Assembly (NCBI GenBank): GCA_049646245.1
Contig: JBARVL010000027.1
Location: 62,001-126,000 of the forward strand
From: Crinalium sp049646245
Lineage (GTDB): Bacteria > Cyanobacteriota > Cyanobacteriia > Cyanobacteriales > PCC-9333
Length of the DNA: 64,000 nt
Direction: 5' to 3'
The notes below the pieces were generated by a model that saw only the letters and a program-made list of their open reading frames with translations, had not been told where the DNA came from and ran no database searches. The position numbers and the translations under genes were made by a program. Below are positions 50,518 through 58,404 of the stretch, one piece after another. Every line of letters starts with the position of its first letter. Position 1 is the stretch's first letter.

Positions 50518-50552
50518 TTTGTACTACATTCTGTAGTACAAAATGTTATAAT
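50518..50552 (+). promoter_or_regulatory. Palindromic operator and extended -10 promoter
   Basis: TTTGTACTACA (50518-50528) and TGTAGTACAAA (50532-50542) form a perfect inverted repeat with a 3-base spacer. TGTTATAAT (50544-50552) follows directly. The right half matches the operator at 5141-5157, so one regulator may control both genes. Confidence 0.6.
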
Positions 50553-50582
50553 AAGTATATAGACAAAAAAGGATTACTTCAA

Positions 50583-50918
50583 ATGACACTTCAAACCACA
50601 GTCAATGCAATTGCTCAGTCTGGAATCGGCAAAGAAATCGCGGATATCTTACTCGAAAACGGTGTTAAGCCTAACACCTCGACCGAGATAGTAATACTCC
50701 TCGCTTTGCTGGCTATGGTAACCTTGGTTATGTTTATCCAAATAAAAATAGGAAATTGGATAAAAGTCAAACTGTTTAACAAAGTCTGTAAAACCTTCTT
50801 GCAAGTCGCAACGGAGGCTGACAAGGAGAGATTAGGTATGGTGCTAGGATGCGCTTACTTCTCTGTTCTTACTATATTGCAAACTGTAGTGCAGATAGCA
50901 GTATTGCGAATGGGTTAG
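50583..50918 (+). CDS. Small membrane protein, 111 residues
   Basis: A soluble helical N-terminus (TTVNAIAQSGIGKEIADILLENGV), a strong membrane segment (EIVILLALLAMVTLVMFIQI), a basic amphipathic loop and a second membrane segment (LGCAYFSVLTILQTVVQIAVL). The family is not recognised; holin-like topology is possible. It is controlled by the operator/promoter at 50518 and ended by a perfect 17-bp terminator stem. Confidence 0.65.
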   Translation: MTLQTTVNAIAQSGIGKEIADILLENGVKPNTSTEIVILLALLAMVTLVMFIQIKIGNWIKVKLFNKVCKTFLQVATEADKERLGMVLGCAYFSVLTILQTVVQIAVLRMG

Positions 50919-50925
50919 ACAAAAA

Positions 50926-50962
50926 CTAAAAAAGCCTCTGAATATTTCAGAGGCTTTTTTAG
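50926..50962. terminator. Intrinsic terminator
   Basis: CTAAAAAAGCCTCTGAA (50926-50942) and its exact complement (50946-50962) form a 17-bp stem with a TAT loop. It is T-rich on both strands. Confidence 0.9.
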
Positions 50963-50994
50963 TGCCTATTAGTAGTAACACTGATAACAAATTG

Positions 50995-51003
50995 TGTTGC
51001 AAT
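50995..51003 (+). promoter_or_regulatory. Extended -10 promoter of paralogue A
   Basis: TGTTGCAAT, preceded by GATAACAAATTG. The same upstream motif precedes paralogue B, so promoter and gene were duplicated together. Confidence 0.55.
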
Positions 51004-51032
51004 TAATATATGGAAACAATTTGGCAACAAGC

Positions 51033-51164
51033 ATGAAAGAATTCTATCTCAAGGCAACACAATTAGTTCGTCAAGAAACTGTCATTAGATTTACGACAGA
51101 TAACGACGAAGTAGATGTAGAAAAACTCATTGAGAACGTAAAGAATTATTACATCGCTTTTTAA
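51033..51164 (+). CDS. Tandem-paralogue family, member A (43 residues)
   Basis: A small frame encoding MKEFYLKATQLVRQETVIRF, then TDNDEVDVEKLIENVKNYYIAF. The first 20 residues match member B closely (MKEFYVKVTQKVEQ). It ends where B has its longer acidic half, so A is either a minimal or a truncated copy. The likely fold is two strands followed by a helix. Function unknown. It has its own promoter, but no terminator before member B. Confidence 0.6.
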   Translation: MKEFYLKATQLVRQETVIRFTTDNDEVDVEKLIENVKNYYIAF

Positions 51165-51198
51165 TTTTGCTACAAAAGTAGTTATTGATAACAATTTG

Positions 51199-51207
51199 TG
51201 TTACAAT
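51199..51207 (+). promoter_or_regulatory. Extended -10 promoter of paralogue B
   Basis: TGTTACAAT, preceded by GATAACAATT, 32 bases upstream of the ATG at 51239. Confidence 0.6.
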
Positions 51208-51238
51208 AGATACATAACCAAGATTTGGGAGAATTTCA

Positions 51239-51526
51239 ATGAAAGAATTTTACGTAAAAGTTACGCAAAAAGTTGAACAGACCGCTTTTGTTAAATTTGT
51301 TGTCGAAGACAACATTGATCCAAGCAAGGTAGTTTCACGCTTATACAATGATTATGACGCAGGCATAAGCCTAGAAGAAGTAATTGAAGAATGGGCTACC
51401 TTAAACATTGCTACTGATTTCGAGAAAACCGAAAAGTTTGATAACGAAACAACAATTCCCGTAACTGAAGCTAGTATTGAAGACATCAAAATTGATAATA
51501 ATACTAGCTTAGAACTAGCAGGCTAG
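51239..51526 (+). CDS. Tandem-paralogue family, member B (95 residues)
   Basis: Begins MKEFYVKVTQKVEQTAFVKF, the family signature (Y-(V/L)-K, then V-(E/R)-Q, then VK), followed by an acidic half with SLEEVIEEWATLNIATDFEK. The predicted order is strand, strand, helix. The layout recalls small DpnD/PcfM-type domains, but the match is too weak to claim. Very acidic overall, which would allow DNA mimicry or inhibitor roles; this is speculation. It is ended by a HIP1 terminator. Confidence 0.65.
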   Translation: MKEFYVKVTQKVEQTAFVKFVVEDNIDPSKVVSRLYNDYDAGISLEEVIEEWATLNIATDFEKTEKFDNETTIPVTEASIEDIKIDNNTSLELAG

Positions 51527-51541
51527 CTAACTACTACCTGC

Positions 51542-51580
51542 AAAAAGCGATCGCATTTAAGTTAAATGCGATCGCTTTTT
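51542..51580. terminator. Intrinsic terminator built around HIP1
   Basis: AAAAAGCGATCGCATTTAA (51542-51560) and its exact complement (51562-51580) form a 19-bp stem with a single-base loop. It follows member B. Confidence 0.9.
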
Positions 51581-51616
51581 AGTTTTTACCATTGAAGATA
51601 ATCATTAATAACAGTT

Positions 51617-51640
51617 GTGCTACAATTATTGTTGTAGCAC
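51617..51640 (+). promoter_or_regulatory. Promoter and operator of paralogue C
   Basis: TGCTACAAT (51618-51626) is an extended -10 box preceded by AATAACAGT. It lies within a perfect inverted repeat, GTGCTACAA and TTGTAGCAC (51617-51625 and 51632-51640), so a bound regulator would cover the -10. Confidence 0.55.
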
Positions 51641-51651
51641 TAAGCAATACT

Positions 51652-52017
51652 ATGCCTGAAGTTTACGTCAAGATAGCAAGAATGATAGAACAAACGGCAG
51701 TTGTTAAATTGGTAATCAACCAAGGTGTTTTAAATAAGATAGATGATCTCGAAGACTTCGTTGAATGCGATTGGAATACAATCGCTGCTCTACAAGAAAT
51801 TGTTGGTAAAGCGAGTGCGTGGAAAAATACCATAAGCGATTACGATGTAGGTGATGAAGACGGATTAGTACCCGCTTCGATTCTTAACGAAATTGACGAA
51901 GATTTCTCGGTTGTGAAACTAGAAGAAAACAGCGAAATGATTTTACAGGCAACAACAAGCGTTGTTGAAGTAATAGTCACAAGCGGTGATTCTACTAAAT
52001 TTACCAAGAAAGCTTGA
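51652..52017 (+). CDS. Tandem-paralogue family, member C (121 residues)
   Basis: Starts MPEVYVKIARMIEQTAVVKL, matching members A, B and D, then has an acidic helix region (DDLEDFVECDWNTIAALQEIV) and a strand-rich C-terminus. The ATG at 51652 is used because it lines up with the family start; an upstream in-frame ATG lies before the promoter. Member D follows after 34 bases, so C and D share a transcript. Confidence 0.65.
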   Translation: MPEVYVKIARMIEQTAVVKLVINQGVLNKIDDLEDFVECDWNTIAALQEIVGKASAWKNTISDYDVGDEDGLVPASILNEIDEDFSVVKLEENSEMILQATTSVVEVIVTSGDSTKFTKKA

Positions 52018-52051
52018 GCTAAATTCATCTAATAATCAATTAGGAGCTAAG

Positions 52052-52405
52052 ATGGCTGAAATTTACGTAAAATTAAAACGTCTAGTTGAGCAAGAAAGTG
52101 TAGTAAAGGTTGTGATTGAAGACGGTGCTGAGGTAAGTCTTGAAGAGATAATCGAACTCATTGAAGACGATTCTGACACCATTACCGAACTACATGAACT
52201 TGCAGATGAGGCTCAGAACTGGCAAGTCAGTTCTGTTATAAACGATGTCCACGAGGATATCGAGATTAACAGCATCGAAGAGAATATGGCTAAGATAATG
52301 AAAGAGGAAGACGTAAGAACAATCCCTCCCAATGTAGCCGTCATAAGTGTAAAAACTCGTGATGCACAAGGAGATCACGAAATCCTGTTTAACCTAGCCA
52401 AATAA
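52052..52405 (+). CDS. Tandem-paralogue family, member D (117 residues)
   Basis: Starts MAEIYVKLKRLVEQESVVKV. AGGAG is 6 bases upstream, which sets the start over a longer in-frame option. It shares with C the helix IIELIEDDSDTITELHELADEAQNW and an acidic C-terminal half, so C and D are the closest pair. It has no promoter of its own and is ended by a HIP1 terminator. Confidence 0.65.
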   Translation: MAEIYVKLKRLVEQESVVKVVIEDGAEVSLEEIIELIEDDSDTITELHELADEAQNWQVSSVINDVHEDIEINSIEENMAKIMKEEDVRTIPPNVAVISVKTRDAQGDHEILFNLAK

Positions 52406-52406
52406 C

Positions 52407-52444
52407 AAAAAGCGATCGCAGGCACAAATCCGCGATCGCTTTTT
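52407..52444. terminator. Intrinsic terminator built around HIP1
   Basis: AAAAAGCGATCGC (52407-52419) and GCGATCGCTTTTT (52432-52444) form a perfect stem directly after the stop of member D. Confidence 0.85.
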
Positions 52445-52454
52445 GATTAGCTAC

Positions 52455-52476
52455 CAACGTGTTGATCAACACGTTA
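52455..52476. repeat. Dispersed palindrome, copy 5
   Basis: Copy of the 22-bp palindrome with only the last base changed (A for G); the 20-bp core is perfect. It lies between two terminators, in the 3'-3' gap between the paralogue cluster and the helicase gene. Confidence 0.85.
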
Positions 52477-52487
52477 CATAAAATAGT

Positions 52488-52527
52488 AAAGTCCCCCTTA
52501 AGAGGTTTGTCTCTTAAGGGGGACTTT
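52488..52527. terminator. Intrinsic terminator
   Basis: AAAGTCCCCCTTAAGAG (52488-52504) and its exact complement (52511-52527) form a 17-bp stem. It ends the minus-strand helicase gene, which stops at 52531. Confidence 0.9.
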
Positions 52528-52530
52528 TAG

Positions 52531-55500
52531 TTAGCAGGCAAGGGGCTGAAACTTGTTTTTGGGAATGACATTATCTTTGGCGCGTAGTCCGTTAGCAAAA
52601 GTGAAAACGCCATAGCGTTCTAACAGTTCAACGAACTCGTCATAGTCAATTCCCCTTCCCGTACCGAGTGCCACAATCAATCGCCGTACAAGCAAAAATG
52701 ATTGTGTGGGATTGTTCTGGAACCATCTTTCGATAGCGGTAAAAACTTCTTCCTTGGTCGGGTAAGCGTCAGCAGCTAGTGCTTTTCCTTTGGATTGCAA
52801 AGTTGTTAAGTAAACATCAAAGCCAAATACTCTTTGGGCGAGTGAGTGAATATCATAGCAAAGCGCACTACTCTTGAAATCCGAATCGTTGCGGTATAAA
52901 TGGTAAACTCGACACATTTCGTCTATGAAATTTGCATCACAAGGAAGTGCGATCGCGTCAACACCAACGGTGTTTTCGATGTCCGCAACTTTGGCTACAG
53001 TTAAGCGGGTTCCCTGCCAGCAAAGTAGAAGGCGAGAGGAATTAGTAGGTGCGGATACACCTTTGTACAGCTTCTGCTTTATTTCCTTGCCGTACTGGTT
53101 CATTTCCTCTGGAGTAAATGAAAGATAAATTCTGTGGTAGCAATCAGCGAACTTCAGTAAGCTCCCAAGCTCAGTTTCTGTATTACTTGCCATGAATCCG
53201 TAAACAGGGTTTTTGTCACAAGAAAGAATCCTTGTAAACTTAGATGTTTGCTTGCGTTCCTCTATTTCCATAGGGCTTAGTCCTACGTCATCAAAGTTGA
53301 TATCGTTGCATACAGTACGCGCAATGGATGTTTCACCACCTCGGTCACTCTTAATTCCCACCATACCTGTAATATCAACAGTTCGTTTCCGAAGACTGAT
53401 TCGGTTAATACGGTAGATCCGCCCCTGATCGTCCAAGAGTAAATCACCAGGAAGAATCAGCTTACCAGACCTTTTAAGAAGGAAGTCGGCATCTTTTTCT
53501 TGAAGATACTTATCTGTGTTAAGTAGGTGCTTACAAGGAAAGTCTTCGTCACTAGCTTTATCCATTTTGTAGGCAATACGTCCGATATCACCCAGGATGG
53601 CTTTAGCTACTTCACCGTCCCTCCATTCACCTTTGTCGGATTTCTTCAACTCAGCAGCCCCGCCAGGTGTTTTAAGGCTTTTGATCACCTCACTTGCGCC
53701 AATTTTTCCATAAGCTTTACTCAGGTATGCACTGAGGCAATTTGAGTAGTAGTACAGGTCGCGCAAGTAGCTGGTACGTCTTTTTTGGGTCTGTATGTTT
53801 ATCTCCCTTTGACGAGCTTCGAGAAACCGTTTTTTGGCTTCAACCGGATCGGCTGAAAGCGTAACCGAGATTTCGTCCAGTGATGGCAAATCGGTTTCTA
53901 GCAGTATTTCGTCTTTTGTTAGTAACGATTCAACTAAGTTGGCTTTTCGACTAACAACGAAATACCGAAATTGATCAATTGTTCCTGCGGTGTGAATGAA
54001 GTGAGCATCCACTTGAGACATTTGATTGCCTTGTCGGATGGCTCTACCAGACCCCTGCTGAATAGCGGCAGGATGCCAGTGCATAGTTAAGCGGTAAAGG
54101 GCTGATGTCCAATACAAGCTTCCCTGCATATTTAGCCCTTCACCTAGAGTTGCAGTGTTTCCAATTACAACGCGAATATCTCCAGCGTTGTATCTTTGAA
54201 CAATTGCTTGGCGTTCCTCTGTACTAATACTGCCATAGACTAAGGCAATTTCGTCAGCGGGAATGCCAGACTCTTCGGTTAGCTGCTTTGTTATCTCCTG
54301 ATAAACCTGTGCTACGTTCTTGCCTGACTCTGACTGCCCACCGATTTGATCGCAGAAGATAATTTGGTTTCCGCCACTAATTTCAATGATCTGACAATCA
54401 GCACCACCGACAACAAAGCGATCGCCTACCTTTAAAGATTCCCAGTTAGCTAAGACCGCTTTGACATCCGGCTCCCCATCACTGGTAGCAAAAAGCTTGT
54501 AAGGAGTAGTAATAAACTCTTTGTCGTTATCCAGATTCTTTAGCTTGATGCAACCAACGCTGTAATAGATTTTTGCTTGTTCTGACAAGCAATCATACTT
54601 AGGGGATGCCAGTGAGTACAGAGGCTGTCCATCAGCTTTTTGCCATTCGTAGTCTTCGTTAAAAACATAAACAATTCCTTGATGTGTTACTTCATTTCCT
54701 GGCTGGAAACGACACTTCTCGTACTGTTCTTTTAGCTTTGCCTCAAGCTCAGTAATTTCGTTTCGGTAGAAGTCGATCCGAGCTTGTGAGATGCTGTCAA
54801 CTAAGGCTAACTCATTAGAGCCTGGAACTTTGTAAGGCTCCACAAATATTGCCAACTCAGCTTTTTTCCCAGACAAAACTTTCTTGGTTCTGAAAATAGG
54901 GATAACCGCATCCGCCATTTCCGTTGAGTGGTAGGGTAATCCCCTGCTACGCACCCATTGGTAATCAGAGGCGGTGTTTAAAGAGTCAGCTTCACCTTTC
55001 TGTAAGACATACTCAACTCCCAGGATTGTCCGACGACAACCTAATTCGCAACGCCAGTCGAACTTCTTTTCTGTGTAGTCGCCGATTGTACCAATTTCTT
55101 TCTCAATGTCAGTGACTGTGATTTTCTTCCTGGCTTCGTAATAGAAATCACTCCAGTCAAGTTCGTCGGTCAGTTCTTCACCAATTTTAAGCTTGCGGCT
55201 TTCGTGCTTAACCGGATGCTGCTTGTCTTGGCAGCTTTGTATAGCTAGTTTGTGAAACGTCTCATCCATTGACAGGTAATAGGAACTGATCGGACTCCGC
55301 AGTTCAAAAAAGTTATTACCTAAAGAATCAGCCATGTCTTCGTAGCTATCAATCTTTTGCCCGTGAATTGTTGTTCTTAAGTAATGAGCTATAGACAAAC
55401 TAAGTTTGTCCATGTCTGCGAGAACCGAGAAAGGCTGCAATTCAGGGTGGTCACTAAAACTGTCTCCAGTGTCTCCAGAGCGCATCATTTCGACCCCCTC

Positions 55501-58026
55501 CTCCATCCTTGTCACTAATTCTTGGTAGAGGTATTGCTGTTCTGGAGTCATTTGGACAACGTGCTGAACTCTATTTTCTTCCGGCTCGTGAATATTTACA
55601 TAGCCGTCAGCACTTGTTCGGATGATGGCAAACTTAGAGAATAAAGATCTTAGCTCTGTGAGAAGCTGGAATCCGTACAAAGTAGGCTCTGTACGCATAG
55701 TTCCTGCCATTGTTGGCGCTGTGATATCGCCAACCTTACCAAAGATAGAAATGAATTCGTCTACAGTCTTGATGCCTCGGTTTACCAATTCCTCGTCGCA
55801 GAGGTACTGTAATGTGGCATAGATATCAAGGACTGTATTGGCAACGGGAGTCGCGGTAAGTAAAAAGATATTTTTCCCGTTATTAGACTCCCTAATATAA
55901 CGAGATTTCATGTAGAAATCGTAAGCTCTTTGAGAAGGATTAATTGACGCACCTTTTGTGTCGCTACTGAATCCCTGTACCGACCAAAGATTGCGGCAGT
56001 CATGGGCTTCGTCGCGAATTAGGCAGTCAATCCCCAATCCCTCAAAGGTGATGTCTTCGGCGGAGAGCTTTCCTCCCCGCAATTCGTTTAGTGCAGCACC
56101 ATGCTTGGCACGACGCTCTTTTATGCGATAGCTCTCTTTCTCTGATTGATCGATAAGCTGCCGCCGTTTTTCGCTAATCGAAATAAGCGTTTTTTGCTTC
56201 TTGAGAGAATTGGTTTCTTTTTCGGAAACGTCAGAAACCTGCTCTTCTTCGTTGTCTGGATCAGGCGTTTTACTACCTGGAAAGTATTTCTTATCTACAT
56301 CTTCGGGAATATGTCTCCCTGTAATGTCATCCAAGTAAGCTAACTCTCTCCGAGGGGAAAGAGGGATTGACTTGAATGTTTCTCGCCACATCAGTACTAG
56401 GTCGTACTCGTCAACGGCGATTTGATACAACTTGATCAGCTTCTCTTCTGCGAAATCTTCTGTGAACTGTAGTTCACTACGACGGAGAAACTCTTTCTCC
56501 GTAAGCTCCACAAGGGTATCGCCATGTTTTCTCGATTTTGGTTTCAGTTGATAATATTTGCCGTCTCGGAGAATAGGCAGTCCAGTATCCTTATCACGGA
56601 TTACTACTAGCCCAGGAACTTCACGAGCGGGAACATCTGATGCCCAAAATTCTTGAGTTAGCCCAACGACAATGTATTTGAGGTCGGGCGACCATTTATC
56701 TATTTCATTTTTCCAATTCCCGATCAAAGATTTGGGACAAACGATACAAGGTTTGTTTGCCTGCCCTGTTTCTTTCAACGCACAAACCAGCATAATTCCC
56801 GCTAGAGTTTTTCCTAGCCCGACCTTCCACGCCAGCAGCCCTCTACCCTGGTCTAGTAATTTCCTTACGTCATGCCATTGGTAGTTATGGGGAGAAAATC
56901 CCGCAGGAGGTTTTAACTTGGTAATCGAAAAGGGAGCATCTTGATACTCACGGACTATTTCACCATTAAATCGACGGTTGAAACTTGTTTCAACCTCGTT
57001 CCGATACTCTGAAGTCAATAGCCAGTTGTGCCAACGCTCTTGCAATGCTTGTACCCAAGCTTTCCCCGCAAGTGAATTAACACCACCTAATCCGTCTTCA
57101 CGTCCCTGGAATGTTAGTTTTCTTTGGTTGATAGCGTTGGTTAGATACAAAACTTCTTTGATGCGATCGCCTACTCGAAAGGCTGGAAGTGTATCCATAA
57201 AAACCCTTCCCCTGAAAACCTTGAGGACTCCCATTCGCTGAATGTAAGGGCAGTCGTTGAGGATTCTTAGATCTAGCCATCCACCAGGGGCTACAACGTG
57301 TAAAGGAAGTGGGATTCCCTCTAGTTTGCGTCCAGGTAAATTTTCTAAAATCAGATCCTGCAAAAAAGTGATCTGGAAGTCGAATTTGGCGAAGTATTTG
57401 CTTTCTGTATCTTGTAATTCGGCTTGCTCTCTTTTAAGTTCATCAATTAATTCATAAATGTTCTCTCCTTGATAGAAGTATTTGACTGGGTAAAATAAAC
57501 CTTTGGAGAAGAAAGCTTCCTTGTCTTGCAGTAGCTCGGCTTCTACGATGTCCTGGCTTAGATTCATCTCTTGCGCTACTTCGTCTAATCCCACTCCTTC
57601 ATACAGGGATAGGTATATTTTGTTCAGCGCTGTTAGTAATGTAGTAGGAGCTTCTTTCTGCTTGACAGGTTGCACCTGTCGCCTACCTTCTGACCAATAA
57701 CCGGATATCTCTCCTTTATAAAAAGCGTTCTGTAGAACTGCTAGACACGGCTCTTTTTTTGCCGCTCGTCTTAAGGTTGTCGAGTAAGGCAATCCATGTC
57801 GCTCCTTATAGGAGATCAGTAATTTCCTGGCTATTTGCAGTTGATCGTAATCCTGATCGCCTCTTTGCAAATCAGCTTTGAGCATTTGTCTCAGGAAATA
57901 CGACAGTAGTACGGACTGTGCAACGATATCTTGCTGTTTCTTGTCTTTGTATGCACTAGCTAACCTTACGGATGAATGCAGTGCATCCAGAATATATTTT
58001 TTTATCCTTCCCATTCTCAATTTCAC
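52531..58026 (-). CDS. SNF2-family helicase, DarB-like (1831 residues)
   Basis: Large superfamily 2 DNA translocase. Walker A is VGLGKT (K406), followed by KPCIVCPKSLIGNWKNEIDKW. DEAH is at 672-675 (CLIRDEAHDCRNLW), motif III is LLTATPVANT, and motif VI is QGSGRAIRQG (about 1324-1333). An insertion of several hundred residues separates the two ATPase lobes. About 390 N-terminal and 480 C-terminal residues are unassigned. The architecture matches the helicase half of phage/plasmid DarB-type methylase-helicases, and a methyltransferase gene lies at 62419. It starts at GTG 58026 or ATG 58014. Confidence 0.85.
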   Translation of the reverse strand: MKLRMGRIKKYILDALHSSVRLASAYKDKKQQDIVAQSVLLSYFLRQMLKADLQRGDQDYDQLQIARKLLISYKERHGLPYSTTLRRAAKKEPCLAVLQNAFYKGEISGYWSEGRRQVQPVKQKEAPTTLLTALNKIYLSLYEGVGLDEVAQEMNLSQDIVEAELLQDKEAFFSKGLFYPVKYFYQGENIYELIDELKREQAELQDTESKYFAKFDFQITFLQDLILENLPGRKLEGIPLPLHVVAPGGWLDLRILNDCPYIQRMGVLKVFRGRVFMDTLPAFRVGDRIKEVLYLTNAINQRKLTFQGREDGLGGVNSLAGKAWVQALQERWHNWLLTSEYRNEVETSFNRRFNGEIVREYQDAPFSITKLKPPAGFSPHNYQWHDVRKLLDQGRGLLAWKVGLGKTLAGIMLVCALKETGQANKPCIVCPKSLIGNWKNEIDKWSPDLKYIVVGLTQEFWASDVPAREVPGLVVIRDKDTGLPILRDGKYYQLKPKSRKHGDTLVELTEKEFLRRSELQFTEDFAEEKLIKLYQIAVDEYDLVLMWRETFKSIPLSPRRELAYLDDITGRHIPEDVDKKYFPGSKTPDPDNEEEQVSDVSEKETNSLKKQKTLISISEKRRQLIDQSEKESYRIKERRAKHGAALNELRGGKLSAEDITFEGLGIDCLIRDEAHDCRNLWSVQGFSSDTKGASINPSQRAYDFYMKSRYIRESNNGKNIFLLTATPVANTVLDIYATLQYLCDEELVNRGIKTVDEFISIFGKVGDITAPTMAGTMRTEPTLYGFQLLTELRSLFSKFAIIRTSADGYVNIHEPEENRVQHVVQMTPEQQYLYQELVTRMEEGVEMMRSGDTGDSFSDHPELQPFSVLADMDKLSLSIAHYLRTTIHGQKIDSYEDMADSLGNNFFELRSPISSYYLSMDETFHKLAIQSCQDKQHPVKHESRKLKIGEELTDELDWSDFYYEARKKITVTDIEKEIGTIGDYTEKKFDWRCELGCRRTILGVEYVLQKGEADSLNTASDYQWVRSRGLPYHSTEMADAVIPIFRTKKVLSGKKAELAIFVEPYKVPGSNELALVDSISQARIDFYRNEITELEAKLKEQYEKCRFQPGNEVTHQGIVYVFNEDYEWQKADGQPLYSLASPKYDCLSEQAKIYYSVGCIKLKNLDNDKEFITTPYKLFATSDGEPDVKAVLANWESLKVGDRFVVGGADCQIIEISGGNQIIFCDQIGGQSESGKNVAQVYQEITKQLTEESGIPADEIALVYGSISTEERQAIVQRYNAGDIRVVIGNTATLGEGLNMQGSLYWTSALYRLTMHWHPAAIQQGSGRAIRQGNQMSQVDAHFIHTAGTIDQFRYFVVSRKANLVESLLTKDEILLETDLPSLDEISVTLSADPVEAKKRFLEARQREINIQTQKRRTSYLRDLYYYSNCLSAYLSKAYGKIGASEVIKSLKTPGGAAELKKSDKGEWRDGEVAKAILGDIGRIAYKMDKASDEDFPCKHLLNTDKYLQEKDADFLLKRSGKLILPGDLLLDDQGRIYRINRISLRKRTVDITGMVGIKSDRGGETSIARTVCNDINFDDVGLSPMEIEERKQTSKFTRILSCDKNPVYGFMASNTETELGSLLKFADCYHRIYLSFTPEEMNQYGKEIKQKLYKGVSAPTNSSRLLLCWQGTRLTVAKVADIENTVGVDAIALPCDANFIDEMCRVYHLYRNDSDFKSSALCYDIHSLAQRVFGFDVYLTTLQSKGKALAADAYPTKEEVFTAIERWFQNNPTQSFLLVRRLIVALGTGRGIDYDEFVELLERYGVFTFANGLRAKDNVIPKNKFQPLAC

Positions 58027-58073
58027 TTCATTTATTCAGTCAACGCAGATTACTTGCGTTGTGGAACACAAGT

Positions 58074-58082
58074 ATTATAGCA
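58074..58082 (-). promoter_or_regulatory. Extended -10 promoter of the helicase gene
   Basis: On the minus strand this is TGCTATAAT within ATGCTATAAT, the same ten bases as at the 48586 and 50092 promoters. It is 47 bases upstream of the GTG start. Confidence 0.6.
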
Positions 58083-58097
58083 TTACTGATAAGTTGC

Positions 58098-58277
58098 CTA
58101 AATAACTGGTTTTTTGAGCGTAGCAAGCAAAAAACCTTCGTGCGAACTGATGGCAACCAACTCCCATGACTCAAGCCCTAGTGAATTAAGCACTGACTCA
58201 ATTCTTGACAAAGAAGTTAAAGTTGTTGGCAGTTGCCCAGAAACGTCTAGTAAAACAACCTTATATTGCCACTGCAT
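58098..58277 (-). CDS. DUF4177-like small protein
   Basis: 59 residues starting MQWQYKVVLLDV, with LNSLGLESWELVAISS and ATLKKP. This is the WEYKVV, then LN-x-LG-x-(E/G)-WELV, then K+P pattern of DUF4177 proteins, small strand-helix domains of unknown role. The ATG at 58277 is chosen because GAGGA lies 8 bases upstream; an in-frame start at 58307 is weaker. It lies upstream of the helicase gene on the same strand. Confidence 0.65.
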   Translation of the reverse strand: MQWQYKVVLLDVSGQLPTTLTSLSRIESVLNSLGLESWELVAISSHEGFLLATLKKPVI

Positions 58278-58300
58278 AAAGAAATCCTCGGTTAACTTGT

Positions 58301-58328
58301 TTGACAAAACACGATACTTGATTATAGT
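58301..58328 (+). promoter_or_regulatory. Sigma70-type promoter
   Basis: TTGACA (58301-58306) and TATAGT (58323-58328) are separated by 16 bases, close to the housekeeping consensus. It would transcribe the zinc-motif gene at 58405. Confidence 0.6.
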
Positions 58329-58404
58329 CCTCTTCGTCTAACGACAACTCGGAATATAATATGAATAAAATAGCGTCATTAAAATTACATTAAAAGTTAT
58401 CATC

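Noticed and set aside
7979..52476. The five dispersed palindromes as transcription terminators
   Set aside because: They have no loop and no T run, one is inside a coding region, and separate terminators exist beside two of them.
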